DNA of 64,000 nt from positions 617,754 through 681,753 of the forward strand of contig NZ_NOXU01000032.1 of NCBI RefSeq assembly GCF_002251795.1, in the 5' to 3' direction. The notes beneath the pieces are model-generated. The model did not search any database. It worked only from the letters and a program-made list of their open reading frames with translations, and had not been told where the DNA came from. Positions 1 through 8,983 of this stretch are shown here, one piece after another. The stretch's first letter is position 1; each line of letters opens with the position of its first letter. The translations under genes and the position numbers were made by a program. Source of the DNA: Niveispirillum lacus (GTDB lineage Bacteria; Pseudomonadota; Alphaproteobacteria; Azospirillales; Azospirillaceae).

Positions 1-276
1 ATCCATTTATTTGCCGCTCAAATAAACAGGGGCTGCAAAGGCTGGCCAATAAAGATCAGGGCTGTTGCGGGTGAGGGTAGTCGTCGCGTCCGCTTGTTAT
101 GGTTGTTGCGCGTTCGGATGAAGCGAAAAGCGGGTTCGGGGCCGAAACTGGCGCCGGGCAATGGGACTGGCTTGGCTGATCCGGGCGGAAGTCGCTCGCG
201 GTTTGGAACTGCGCCCCGAACGGGGTCAACAAAAAACAATGGCGTCGGTGACGCTAGTCGATGGGGAGTGAGAGGA

Positions 277-3096
277 ATGTCCAAGGTTCATCCAATGCGT
301 TTTGCGTTGCTGGCGACGGTTGCCGGCACTGCCATGCTGACGGCCGGCGCCGCGATCGCCGCCGATGACAGCATCGTCACCCAGCGGGCAGAGACCCAGG
401 TGGCGCAGGCCGCCCCGGCCGCCGCCGCTCCGGCTGCCGGCGACGGCTTGCTGGAAGAGATCATCGTCTCCGGCTTCCGCCAGTCGCTCCAGGCGTCGAT
501 TGAGCAGAAGCGCAACGCCACGCAGATCGTGGAAGTGATCACTGCCGAGGATATCGGCAAGCTGCCCGATAACTCCATTGCGGAATCGATCGCCCGTCTG
601 CCCGGTCTGGCGGCCCAGCGTATCGATGGCCGTGCGCAGTCGATCAGCCTGCGCGGTCTGGGCCCCGACTTCACCACCACGCTGCTGAATGGCCGCGAAC
701 AGGTGACGACCGGCAATAACCGCTCGGTGGAATTCGACCAGTACCCGGCGGAAATCTCGTCCGGTGTGGCCGTCTACAAGACCTCGCAGTCCGACGTGAT
801 CGGTCAGGGTCTGGCCGGTACGGTCGATCTGAAGACCATCCGTCCGTTGGATTACAAGGAGCGGGTGCTGTCCGTCTCGGCCCGTACCGAGTATGTGACC
901 AATGGCAAGCTGAACAGCGACAGCGATGAATATGGCTATCGCTTCTCCGGCACCTATATCGACCGTTTCGCCAATGACACGATGGGCATCTCGCTCGGCG
1001 TCTCGCACCTGATGCAGCCGACGCAGATCAAGTCGGCCCGCTTCTGGGGCGATGGCAATTATCCGGGCGGCGGCACCCAGACTGATCCGTGGATCATCGG
1101 CGGTGGCGAATTCCGCGCCAATTCCCAGACGCTGAAGCGTACGGGCGTTGTCGCCACCTGGCAGTGGGAAGCGTCTGACAACTTCACCAGCACGGCCGAC
1201 TTCTACTATTCGAAGTTCGACGATGTGCAGTATCAGCGCGGTGTGGAACTGCCGCTGTTCTGGTCCGGCGCCACGCTGGCCACCGCTGGCCGCACCCAGG
1301 AAGACGGCCTGATCACCGCCGGCTCCTTCTCGGGCGTCAAGGGCGTTGGTCGTTCGGACATCCGCACCACCAAGGCCGACCTGTACTCTGCCGGCTGGAA
1401 CGGCGTTTATAACAAGGACGCCTGGACCGTCACCGCCGATATCGGCTACAGCTCGGCCGACCGCAAGTCCTCGCGTTTTGAGGCTTATTACGGCACGGGC
1501 CGTGCCGGTACCGGTGCGACCGATACGATCGGCTTTACTTCTGCGCCGAATGATTTCGGCTGGCAGTTGACCAAACGTTTGAACTATGCCGATCCCAGCC
1601 TGATGCTGCTGACCGATCCGGGTGGGTGGTCCGGCGGTTCCATCGGCACCCTGGATCAGAACGGCTACCTGAACACGCCCACCATTGATGACGAACTCTG
1701 GTCGGCCCGCTTCGATGTGAAGCGTGAGATCGAAAGCAACGCATTCAGCGCTATCACGGCCGGCGTCAACTACACCGACCGCCAGAAGAACTATTCTCAG
1801 CCGGAATGGTATGTGGTCACCACGGCCAATGTGCAGAACCCGCGCGCCCAGCGTTCGGTGCCGGTCCCAGCCAGCTCCGTTCTGAAGCCGACGGATCTGT
1901 CCTGGATCGGTCTGGGCGATACGCTGGCCTTCGACCCGCGTGAGTTGCTGGCCAACGGCACCTACTCTCTGGTCAAGTGCCCGCGTAACAACTGCGTCAA
2001 CGACCTGGCCTACCAGATCAATGAGAAGGTCTGGACCGGGTTTGCCAAGGTTGATCTGGATGCCATGCTGGGAGAGGTCAAGCTGACCGGTAATGTCGGC
2101 GCCCAGTATGTCCATACCGACCAGTCCTCGACCGGCCCGGCCATTGCCAGCAACGGCAGCTTCCGTCTGCGCACCGCCGGTGCCAAGTATTACAACTTCC
2201 TGCCCAGCGCCAACCTGATCTTCACGATGCCGAACGAGGATCACAAGATCCGCCTGGCGGCCTCGCGTCAGATGGCCCGGGCCCGCCCCGACCAACTGTC
2301 GGCCCTGTCGACCTTCAGCTTCAATCCAGCCTTCGCCAATAACACCTCCATCGACTTCTCGCCGTGGAGTGCAGGTGGTGACGGCAATGGTAACCCCAAG
2401 CTGAAGCCCTGGGTGGCGGATGCTGTTGACGCGACGTATGAATTCTACTTCGCCGATGCCGGTTACTTCGCCCTGAACACCTATTACAAGTGGCTGAAGA
2501 CCTATATCTACAATGAGCGTCAGATCCTGGATTTCACCGGCTTTGACAGTGGTACGGTCACGCCGCGTATCTTCCAGGGCTATTCGAACCTGCCGGCCAA
2601 TGGTAATGGCGGCGATATCTATGGGTTCGAACTGGCTTTGTCCTTGCCGTTCGACATGATCAGCGAGCGTCTGGATGGGTTTGGTCTGACCAGCAGCTTT
2701 GGCTACACCAAGACCTCGATCCAGCCGAATCCGGGCGATCCGGCGCAGCCGATCCCGGGCTTCTCGAAGTACACGTCGCAGGCGACCTTCTACTACGATA
2801 AGGACGGTTTCCAGGCCCGTGTCTCGGCCAACTACCGCTCCAAGTTCCTGGCGGAAGTCACCGGCTTCGGTCAGTCCCGTGCCCTGCGTATGGGCAAGGG
2901 CGAGACCATTTACGACGCCCAGGTGTCGTATGAGTTCCAGGAAGGGTCGTCGCTTGAGGGCCTGACCCTGATGCTCCAGGGCTATAACCTGTCCAACGAA
3001 CCCTTCACCGCCTATGGCCGTGGCGACACGCGTCTGGTTGAGCGGTTTGAGGATTATGGCAGCCGCTACCTGTTGGGCGCTTCCTACAAGTTCTGA
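277..3096 (+). CDS. TonB-dependent outer-membrane receptor
   Basis: Outer-membrane active transporter of the TonB-dependent receptor family, most like the large receptors of Caulobacter and Xanthomonas used for oligosaccharides. The chosen ATG has a purine-rich GGGAGTGAGAGGA just upstream and gives a clean signal peptide (MSKVHPMRFALLATVAG, cut near AIA-ADD). Reading further upstream to a TTG adds an implausible basic tail. After a Pro/Ala linker come a TonB-box-like segment (EEIIVSGF) and a plug domain (DIGKLPDNSIAESIARLPG, then SISLRGLGPDF). A long beta-barrel follows and ends in aromatic YKF, as expected for the last barrel strand. About 939 residues, normal for the family. Next to a halogenase-like flavoprotein and a secreted alpha-amylase, the likely substrate is a maltodextrin or similar glycan; this is inference from context. 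A strong terminator follows. Confidence 0.93.
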   Translation: MSKVHPMRFALLATVAGTAMLTAGAAIAADDSIVTQRAETQVAQAAPAAAAPAAGDGLLEEIIVSGFRQSLQASIEQKRNATQIVEVITAEDIGKLPDNSIAESIARLPGLAAQRIDGRAQSISLRGLGPDFTTTLLNGREQVTTGNNRSVEFDQYPAEISSGVAVYKTSQSDVIGQGLAGTVDLKTIRPLDYKERVLSVSARTEYVTNGKLNSDSDEYGYRFSGTYIDRFANDTMGISLGVSHLMQPTQIKSARFWGDGNYPGGGTQTDPWIIGGGEFRANSQTLKRTGVVATWQWEASDNFTSTADFYYSKFDDVQYQRGVELPLFWSGATLATAGRTQEDGLITAGSFSGVKGVGRSDIRTTKADLYSAGWNGVYNKDAWTVTADIGYSSADRKSSRFEAYYGTGRAGTGATDTIGFTSAPNDFGWQLTKRLNYADPSLMLLTDPGGWSGGSIGTLDQNGYLNTPTIDDELWSARFDVKREIESNAFSAITAGVNYTDRQKNYSQPEWYVVTTANVQNPRAQRSVPVPASSVLKPTDLSWIGLGDTLAFDPRELLANGTYSLVKCPRNNCVNDLAYQINEKVWTGFAKVDLDAMLGEVKLTGNVGAQYVHTDQSSTGPAIASNGSFRLRTAGAKYYNFLPSANLIFTMPNEDHKIRLAASRQMARARPDQLSALSTFSFNPAFANNTSIDFSPWSAGGDGNGNPKLKPWVADAVDATYEFYFADAGYFALNTYYKWLKTYIYNERQILDFTGFDSGTVTPRIFQGYSNLPANGNGGDIYGFELALSLPFDMISERLDGFGLTSSFGYTKTSIQPNPGDPAQPIPGFSKYTSQATFYYDKDGFQARVSANYRSKFLAEVTGFGQSRALRMGKGETIYDAQVSYEFQEGSSLEGLTLMLQGYNLSNEPFTAYGRGDTRLVERFEDYGSRYLLGASYKF

Positions 3097-3111
3097 TCCT
3101 GTCTCCCTATG

Positions 3112-3147
3112 CCCCCGCCGACCCTGTGCCGGCGGGGGTTTTTCTTT
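3112..3147 (+). terminator. Rho-independent terminator of the TonB receptor gene
   Basis: A 9-bp perfect GC stem (CCCCCGCCG / CGGCGGGGG) with a 9-nt loop is followed by TTTTTCTTT. It starts 15 bp after the receptor stop codon and separates it from the halogenase-like gene. Confidence 0.9.
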
Positions 3148-3227
3148 AGGCATGAACCTTGAGGGAGACCGGGCAGCTTTTCGCCGCCTTTGCGCTATCC
3201 TTCTCCCCAAACCAACCGGGGAACACC

Positions 3228-4733
3228 ATGCATAAACCCATTCGCAGCATCGTGATCGTTGGCGGCGGCACTGCCGGCTGGATGTCGGCGGCCGCCCTTG
3301 CCCGCGTCGCCGGCAAGACGCACAGGCTGCATCTGGTGGAGTCGGAGGAGATTGGCACCGTAGGTGTGGGAGAGGCGACGATCCCGCCAATTGCCACCTT
3401 CAACCGCGTGCTGGGCATCGACGAGGATGAATTCCTGCGCGCCACCAACGGCACCATCAAGCTGGGCATCGAGTTTAAGGATTGGTACCGCCAGGGCCAC
3501 CGCTACATGCATGCCTTCGGCGCGCTGGGCCGTCCTCTGGGCATGACCCAGTTCCACCATGTCTGGCGCCGGGCCAACGCGCTGGGGCTGGACGGGGACT
3601 GGGAACAGTATGTCTATAACACCGTGGCCGCCCGCGCCCTGCGCTATGCCCGTCCGGGGCCGCAGCGCCGGTCGCCTCTCGAGCCGCTGACCCACGCTTT
3701 CCATTTCGATGCCGGCCTCTACGCCGCCTTCCTGCGCCGCTTCGCCACCGAACGCGGCGTGGTTCGCCGCGAAGGAAAGATCCGCCGCACCATCCTGAAC
3801 GCCTTCAATGGCCATGTGGAGGCTGTGGAACTGGAGGATGGCTCAAAGATCGAGGGCGATCTGTTCATTGATTGCTCGGGCTTCCGGGGCCTGTTGATCG
3901 AGCAGGCGCTGGGCACCGGGTTTGAGGATTGGTCTCACTGGCTGCCCTGCGACCGCGCCTGGGCTGTCCCCTGCGCCAATGGCGGCGAATTCACCCCCTA
4001 TACCCGCTCCACGGCCCATCCCGCCGGCTGGCAATGGCGTATCCCGTTGCAGCACCGCATCGGTAACGGCCATGTCTTTGCCAGCCGCTATATGGGCGAG
4101 GAACAGGCCCGCGACATCCTGATGGCCAATCTCGACGGCGAACCCCAAGCCGAACCGCGCCTGCTGCGCTTCACGGCGGGTCGACGCAAAAAGATGTGGA
4201 ATCGTAATGTCGTGGCCGTGGGCCTGTCCAGCGGCTTCCTGGAGCCGCTGGAAAGCACCTCGATCCATCTGGTGCAATCGGCCATCACCCGCATCCTGAT
4301 GGCCTTGCCCAATGACGGCATTGACGCGGTGGAGGTGGATGATTTCAACGCCAAGGCCCAGGCAGAGTATGAGCGCATCCGCGACTTCATCATCCTGCAT
4401 TACAAGGCCACCGAACGCGACGACAGTCCCTTCTGGCGCGATTGCCGCGCCATGGACATCCCGGAGGAGCTGGAGCGCCGCATGCGCGTCTTCGCCTCCC
4501 ATGGGCGTGTATCCCGCGTTTTTGACGAGCTGTTCTTGGATGTGAGCTGGATTCAGGTCTTCCTGGGCCAGGGCATTATCCCGCGGTCCTGGCATCCGCT
4601 GGCCGATCAGTTGAGCGAGGCGGAACTGAAAGAGTTTCTGGCGGAGATCAAGGCGATGATCGCGCATGAAATGGCGGTCCTGCCGACCCATGCCGACTTC
4701 ATCGCCCGTCATGCCGCCGCCCGGTTGTCCTGA
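3228..4733 (+). CDS. Tryptophan-halogenase-like flavoprotein
   Basis: About 501 residues of the flavin-dependent tryptophan halogenase family. Seen: an N-terminal FAD-binding GGGTAGWMSA (residues 12-21), a lysine at position 78 in TIKLGIEFKDW matching the catalytic lysine of PrnA/RebH, the family motif GWQWRIPL (267-274), and FLEPLESTSIHL with the conserved glutamate. The start at the ATG preceded by CCGGGGAACACC places the Rossmann motif at the very N-terminus, as usual. Known context: many Caulobacter, Xanthomonas and sphingomonad genomes carry such genes beside TonB receptors in carbohydrate loci, where true tryptophan halogenation is unproven. I therefore infer an FAD enzyme of unknown substrate tied to the receptor locus. 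No separate flavin reductase gene is nearby. Confidence 0.88.
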   Translation: MHKPIRSIVIVGGGTAGWMSAAALARVAGKTHRLHLVESEEIGTVGVGEATIPPIATFNRVLGIDEDEFLRATNGTIKLGIEFKDWYRQGHRYMHAFGALGRPLGMTQFHHVWRRANALGLDGDWEQYVYNTVAARALRYARPGPQRRSPLEPLTHAFHFDAGLYAAFLRRFATERGVVRREGKIRRTILNAFNGHVEAVELEDGSKIEGDLFIDCSGFRGLLIEQALGTGFEDWSHWLPCDRAWAVPCANGGEFTPYTRSTAHPAGWQWRIPLQHRIGNGHVFASRYMGEEQARDILMANLDGEPQAEPRLLRFTAGRRKKMWNRNVVAVGLSSGFLEPLESTSIHLVQSAITRILMALPNDGIDAVEVDDFNAKAQAEYERIRDFIILHYKATERDDSPFWRDCRAMDIPEELERRMRVFASHGRVSRVFDELFLDVSWIQVFLGQGIIPRSWHPLADQLSEAELKEFLAEIKAMIAHEMAVLPTHADFIARHAAARLS

Positions 4734-4823
4734 GCCTGCCTGCACCCCCAAACCCGGCGGTTCCCATCCGCCGGGCCGTCCCGGTCGCGTTGACCGGGTT
4801 CTTGCTCCCTCAAGGGAAACTGC

Positions 4824-4856
4824 GGCCGGCGGGGCGCCCCGCCGGCCGGACTTTTC
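4824..4856 (+). terminator. Long perfect palindrome, probable terminator
   Basis: A 24-bp perfect GC palindrome (GGCCGGCGGGG with its complement, 4824-4847) is followed by GGACTTTTCG. Two further small hairpins lie just upstream (about 4753-4775 and 4779-4797). Together they fill the space after the halogenase-like gene. The T-run is short, so termination is likely but not certain. Confidence 0.6.
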
Positions 4857-4914
4857 GCGGGGGGGAGAGTGAGTAACTGCCGTTTCGTCATTCACCCACG
4901 CATGCCCCAAGATT

Positions 4915-5032
4915 GCCTCCCCGGCGAAGGCCGGGGTCCAGGGGCCAAACGCCCGACCTCGCAGCCGCGTTGAACAAACCCGCTTAGAGGTTGAGCCTGC
5001 GGCCTCTGGACCCCGGCCTTCGCCGGGGAGGC
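4915..5032. repeat. Long-armed palindromic repeat, copy 1
   Basis: The two 32-bp arms (4915-4946 and 5001-5032) are inverted copies of each other with one mismatch. Each arm itself contains a hairpin of the form CCCCGGC-GAAG-GCCGGGG. The element is about 118 bp and ends 37 bp before the amylase start codon. Related copies are at 6922-7041 and 7460-7570. Confidence 0.9.
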
Positions 5033-5069
5033 GGCAGATACCCCGCCACCCCACAGAGAAGGACCCGCC

Positions 5070-6881
5070 ATGCCCCGCCTGCTGACGACCGCCGCCACCC
5101 TGCTGGCCCTGGCCGCCCCTGCGCTGGCTGAAAGCCCGGCCCCCTACCGGGATCGGCCCTTTGCCGATGACGTGGTCTATTTTGTGGTCACCGACCGCAT
5201 GGCCAATGGCGATACCGCCAATGACAAGGGCGGGCTGACGGGTGGGCCGGAACAGACAGGTTATGATCCCACCGATATCGGCATGTTCCATGGCGGGGAT
5301 TTCCAGGGCCTGACACAGAAGCTGGATTATATCCAGGGTCTGGGCGTCACCGCCATCTGGGTCACTCCGCCCGTCGTGAACAAGGTGGTGCACAAATATG
5401 ATGGCGGCCTGTCGGCGGGCTATCACGGCTATTGGGGTCTGGATTTCCTGAATGTCGACCCGCATTTGGGCGGCAATGCGGCCTTCAAGGCCTTTGTCGA
5501 CGCGGCGCATGCCCGCAATATCAAGGTCATCATGGATATTGTGGTGAACCATACGGGCGACGTGATCCAGTACCGGGAATGCGACGGCAGCAGCATGTCC
5601 AAACCCTGCCCCTACCGGTCCAAGGGCGACTTTCCCACCACGCGCCGCGCATCGGACGGTGCGGCCATCAATCCGGGTTTCAAGGGCGATGGTGCGGCCC
5701 ATCAGACGGTGCCCAACTACGCCACGCTGACCGACATCACTTACGCCTACACACCTTATGTCCCGGCGGCGGAAGCCAGTGTGAAAAATCCCGCCTGGAT
5801 GAATGATCCGCGCCATTACCATAATCGTGGCGACAGTCACTTCAGCGGGGAGGACAGTCTTTTTGGCGATTTCTCCCGCCTGGACGATCTTTACACCGAA
5901 CAGCCCGCCGTGGTGGACGGGATGATTGAGATCTACAAGCATTGGATCCGGGAATATGGCATCGACGGCTATCGCCTCGACACCGCCAAACATGTGAACC
6001 CGGAATTCTGGCACCGCTTCGTGCCCGAGATTACGGCCTTCGCCAAGGCGCAGGGCATTCCCAACTTCATCATTTTCGGTGAAGTGGCGAATGAGAAGCC
6101 GGCGGACCTCGCCGCCTATACCGGCATTCTGGGCCTGCCCTCAGTGCTGGATTTCGGTGTGGCCGTGGCCGCGCGCGACACGCTGGGCCTGGGCGCCGAC
6201 CTCGACCTGTGGGATGGCCTGTTCCGCGCCGATCGGTTGTATCCCGGTGGTGACGCCACGGCCCTGCAACTGGCCACCTTCATTTCCAACCATGATCAGG
6301 GGCGTCTGGCGTTCAAGATCCGCAAGGCCAATCCCAAGATGAAGGCGGAAGAGCTGCAGGCCCGCGTCGCGCTCGGCCACGCTATCATGTTCTTCTCGCG
6401 TGGCGTGCCGACCCTCTATTACGGTGATGAACAGGGCTTCGTGGGCCTGGGCGATGACAAGGCCTCACGCCAGCCCATGTTCGCCAACGCGTCGAAGCAG
6501 TTCAATACCGAAGAACGGCTGGGCACCATCGGCCCCCGCACGGGCGACGCCTTCCAGCCCAGCCACAGCCTCTATCGCGCGTTTGCCAGCATGGCCGCCA
6601 TCCGTCAGGCCCATCCCGGCCTGCGCCAGGGCCGCACGGTCATGCGCTATTTCGAACGCAAGGGTCCGGGCCTGCTGGCCTTCTCCCGCATCGACGACGC
6701 GCGCGGCGAACAATTCCTTATCGTCGCCAACACCGACACCAAACCCCGCTCCGTCAACCTCGACACCGAAGGGCCGGGCACCACCTGGACCGCCCTGCAC
6801 GGCGCTTGCGCGACAGGGCAGGGGACGGCCTACAGCGTCACCGTGCCGGCGCTGGATTACATCGTGTGCCGGAAGGGGTGA
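5070..6881 (+). CDS. Secreted GH13 alpha-amylase family hydrolase
   Basis: About 603 residues with a signal peptide (residues 1-20, cut at ALA-ESP), so it acts in the periplasm or outside the cell. The four GH13 regions are visible: DIVVNH (156-161), GYRLDTAKH with nucleophile Asp304, FGEV with acid/base Glu338, and ISNHD with Asp409. The catalytic set is intact. An extra segment with paired cysteines (residues about 171-180) lies in the B-domain region. The C-terminal part after residue 520 looks like the usual beta-sandwich. GAAGGACC upstream supports the start. Together with the TonB receptor upstream, it suggests starch or maltodextrin capture and breakdown. It could equally be a cyclomaltodextrinase or a maltogenic type; specificity cannot be read from sequence. 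Confidence 0.93.
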   Translation: MPRLLTTAATLLALAAPALAESPAPYRDRPFADDVVYFVVTDRMANGDTANDKGGLTGGPEQTGYDPTDIGMFHGGDFQGLTQKLDYIQGLGVTAIWVTPPVVNKVVHKYDGGLSAGYHGYWGLDFLNVDPHLGGNAAFKAFVDAAHARNIKVIMDIVVNHTGDVIQYRECDGSSMSKPCPYRSKGDFPTTRRASDGAAINPGFKGDGAAHQTVPNYATLTDITYAYTPYVPAAEASVKNPAWMNDPRHYHNRGDSHFSGEDSLFGDFSRLDDLYTEQPAVVDGMIEIYKHWIREYGIDGYRLDTAKHVNPEFWHRFVPEITAFAKAQGIPNFIIFGEVANEKPADLAAYTGILGLPSVLDFGVAVAARDTLGLGADLDLWDGLFRADRLYPGGDATALQLATFISNHDQGRLAFKIRKANPKMKAEELQARVALGHAIMFFSRGVPTLYYGDEQGFVGLGDDKASRQPMFANASKQFNTEERLGTIGPRTGDAFQPSHSLYRAFASMAAIRQAHPGLRQGRTVMRYFERKGPGLLAFSRIDDARGEQFLIVANTDTKPRSVNLDTEGPGTTWTALHGACATGQGTAYSVTVPALDYIVCRKG

Positions 6882-6921
6882 GGCCACCCGTTCACTACCG
6901 CCCCCACCCCAAAGGAAATCC

Positions 6922-7041
6922 GCCTCCCCGGCGAAGGCCGGGGCCCAGGGGCCAAAGGCACACCCCTGTCCACCTGCCCCGCTCTCCGCCGTACAGCCGT
7001 CGGGCACGCGCTCCCTGGGCCCCGGCCTTCGCCGGGGAGGC
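6922..7041. repeat. Long-armed palindromic repeat, copy 2
   Basis: Perfect 29-bp inverted arms (6922-6950 and 7013-7041) contain the same CCCCGGC-GAAG-GCCGGGG hairpin. The spacer begins GGCCAAAGGCACACCC, shared with copy 3. It lies between the amylase stop and the GIY-YIG gene and ends 27 bp from the stop codon of that gene. It may also act as a bidirectional terminator. Confidence 0.9.
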
Positions 7042-7068
7042 AAAAATGATGGAGACCGAAGAACGTCC

Positions 7069-7374
7069 TCACGCCAAGGTCGGGTAAAGATCAACCCAAA
7101 GCGGATTATCCTGCTCGATTAACCTGATCTTCCACGCCCTCTGCCATTCCTTCAGCTGTTTCTCCCGCCGGACCGCTCCGCCCGGATCGCCAAACAGCTC
7201 ATAATAAACCAGAAACTTGCACCCATACTTCCGGGTAAAGCCGGGCAGCAAGCCATTGCGATGTTCATAAACCCGCCGGGTCAGATCGCCCGTCCAGCCG
7301 ATATAAAGGGTGCCATTCCGCCGGTTGGCCATGATGTATACATAGCCCACCCGTTCCATCCGCTGGCATTCCAC
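7069..7374 (-). CDS. Small GIY-YIG nuclease domain protein
   Basis: About 96-101 residues, essentially one GIY-YIG domain: GYVYIMANRRNGTLYIGWT supplies the two signature strands, followed by the conserved Arg (DLTRRVYEHRNG) and a glutamate in RREKQLKEWQRAWK. It matches the widespread stand-alone GIY-YIG/UvrC-N-like proteins of about 100 residues; their cellular role is not established. The start is either GTG at 7374 or ATG at 7359; neither has a strong ribosome site. The gene is bracketed by two copies of a palindromic repeat (ends at 7041 and 7460), an arrangement that suggests a functional link between nuclease and repeat. That link is inference. Confidence 0.85.
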   Translation of the reverse strand: MECQRMERVGYVYIMANRRNGTLYIGWTGDLTRRVYEHRNGLLPGFTRKYGCKFLVYYELFGDPGGAVRREKQLKEWQRAWKIRLIEQDNPLWVDLYPTLA

Positions 7375-7459
7375 CTCAATAAAGTTGAAGATTAGAATAC
7401 ATCATCCCTCCGCCAGTCCAAATGCCTATCCGCTTCCACTCGCCCCAACAATAAGAAAC

Positions 7460-7570
7460 GCCTCCCCGGCGAAGGCCGGGGCCCAGGGGCCAAAGGCACA
7501 CCCTGCCCCGCTCAACACCGCCGAAAAGTCGGGCATGCACCCCCTGGACCCCGGCCTTCGCCGGGGAGGC
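7460..7570. repeat. Long-armed palindromic repeat, copy 3
   Basis: 29-bp inverted arms (7460-7488 and 7542-7570) carry the same hairpin core as copies 1 and 2, with a shorter spacer that shares GGCCAAAGGCACACCC and CTGCCCCGCTC with copy 2. It sits 27 bp beyond the stop codon of the MocR-type gene and 85 bp upstream of the GIY-YIG gene. Confidence 0.9.
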
Positions 7571-7597
7571 GGCAGAGCGTCAGGGGAGCCGCCCCCC

Positions 7598-8977
7598 TCA
7601 AACCACCTCTTCCTCCGCCACCGGCCCGTTGCGCATCAGGGCCGCCAGCCGCCGCAGCGCTACCGTCAGCGCCTGTTGATCGGGGGCCGCCCCAAGACCC
7701 ACCCGCACAAACCGGGCCGGCGGTTCCGGGGCCATGGCAAAGGCCGCACCGGGAATGACCGCCGCTCCCATCTTGCGTGCGGCCTCAGCAAAGGCCCGGT
7801 CGGTCCAGAACGGCGGCAGGGTGATCCAGCCATGGTGCCCTTGGGGGTGCGCCGAGAGGGAGCCTAAGGGCAGCTCGCGCCGCGCGATGGCCTGGCGCTC
7901 CTCTGCCTCCTGCCGGATGGCGGCCAGGATCTCCTGCGCCGTGCCATCCTCAATCCACCCGGTTGCTACGGCCACCGACAGTGGCGGGGCCATCTGGGCT
8001 GTGCCGCGCAGATGCAGGCGTACCGCCGGCACATCGGCGCCGGGCGGCATCACCAGATAGGCCACGCGCAGCCCCGGCGTCAGGCATTTGGACAGGCTGG
8101 CAATATGCCAGACCCGTTCCGGTGCCAGGGCGGCCAGCGGCGGCAATGCCGGATCGGCCAGCATGCCATAGGCATCATCCTCGATCAGGATCAGGTTATG
8201 TTCGCGCGCCACCTTCACCAGGGCGTGCCGCCGCTCCAGCGGCATGGTGGTGCCCGTCGGGTTCTGGGCTGTAGGGATCAGGTAAACGGCCACCGGCCCA
8301 CCGGCATCGCGCACCACGCTGGCCAGCGCCTCGGGTACCATGCCCATGGCATCATTCTGGACCGGCGTCACATACAGGCCGCGCAACTGCGCCGCCATGC
8401 GGAAACCCGGATAGGAGAACGGGTCCGATAGAATATGCCCGCCCCAGTCGCACAACACGGCCAGCAGCGCCGTCAGACAGGCCTGCGCCCCCCCCGTGAC
8501 CAGCACCCGGCCGGCATCCAGATCGGGAATGCGCGGTGACAGCCATGTGGCGCCCGCCCGCCGGTCGCCGTCGCCGCCGCCGCTGGGCTGGTAATTCAGC
8601 AGGCTGGACAGGTCCGACCGCCGCGTCAGCCCCGCCATGGCCCGGCCCAACCGCAGGGCCAGATTGGCGCTGGCGGGCTGTGGTGGCAGGTTCATGGACA
8701 AGTCCAGCTCTACCTTGGTGCGCTGCGGGCTGGCGGCACCGGCAACATAGGTCCCGCGCCCCGTCGCCGCTTCCACCAGCCCGCGTATCCTGGCCTCGGT
8801 ATAGGCGCGGGTGACGGTCGTCAGATCAATGCCCATCGCTTCCGCCAGGGCCCGGTGCGTGGGCAGGCGGGTGCCCGGCGGCAGGGCGCCCGAGGTGATA
8901 TCGGCCGCGATGGCATCGGCGATGGCCTTGTACAGGGGCACGCCAGACGGCAGGGCAGGGGGCATCCAGTCGCTCAT
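7598..8977 (-). CDS. MocR-type GntR/aminotransferase transcriptional regulator
   Basis: A 459-residue fusion of an N-terminal GntR winged helix (about residues 13-80; LPPGTRLPTHRALAEAMGI, then TVTRAYTEARIRGLV) and a C-terminal fold-type I aminotransferase domain. The PLP site is intact: QNPTG (238-242), EDDAYG with Asp267/Tyr270, and SLSKCLTPGLRV with Lys297. Known for the family: PLP or an amino-compound adduct acts as effector and DNA targets are often direct or inverted half-sites. It is followed 6 bp upstream in sequence by the start-distal end of the DUF983 gene, transcribed the same way, so the two may be one operon. The twin operators at 9401-9448 ahead of that operon are candidate targets. 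No PdxST-like partner is present, so I do not name it PdxR. Confidence 0.9.
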   Translation of the reverse strand: MSDWMPPALPSGVPLYKAIADAIAADITSGALPPGTRLPTHRALAEAMGIDLTTVTRAYTEARIRGLVEAATGRGTYVAGAASPQRTKVELDLSMNLPPQPASANLALRLGRAMAGLTRRSDLSSLLNYQPSGGGDGDRRAGATWLSPRIPDLDAGRVLVTGGAQACLTALLAVLCDWGGHILSDPFSYPGFRMAAQLRGLYVTPVQNDAMGMVPEALASVVRDAGGPVAVYLIPTAQNPTGTTMPLERRHALVKVAREHNLILIEDDAYGMLADPALPPLAALAPERVWHIASLSKCLTPGLRVAYLVMPPGADVPAVRLHLRGTAQMAPPLSVAVATGWIEDGTAQEILAAIRQEAEERQAIARRELPLGSLSAHPQGHHGWITLPPFWTDRAFAEAARKMGAAVIPGAAFAMAPEPPARFVRVGLGAAPDQQALTVALRRLAALMRNGPVAEEEVV

Positions 8978-8983
8978 ACGCCG

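Noticed and set aside
226..3390. Very long open frame on the minus strand opposite the TonB receptor
   Set aside because: It has no family features; its protein is low-complexity Arg/Gly/Gln-rich and arises from GC-rich codon bias of the real plus-strand gene, which has clear plug and barrel motifs.
3228..4733. Assignment as a true tryptophan halogenase for natural-product synthesis
   Set aside because: No biosynthetic gene cluster is nearby and the setting is a TonB/amylase locus, so only family membership is claimed.
4915..7570. CRISPR array suggested by recurring palindromic sequence
   Set aside because: Only three copies, hundreds to thousands of bases apart, with long inverted arms and related spacers; there are no regular short spacers and no cas genes.
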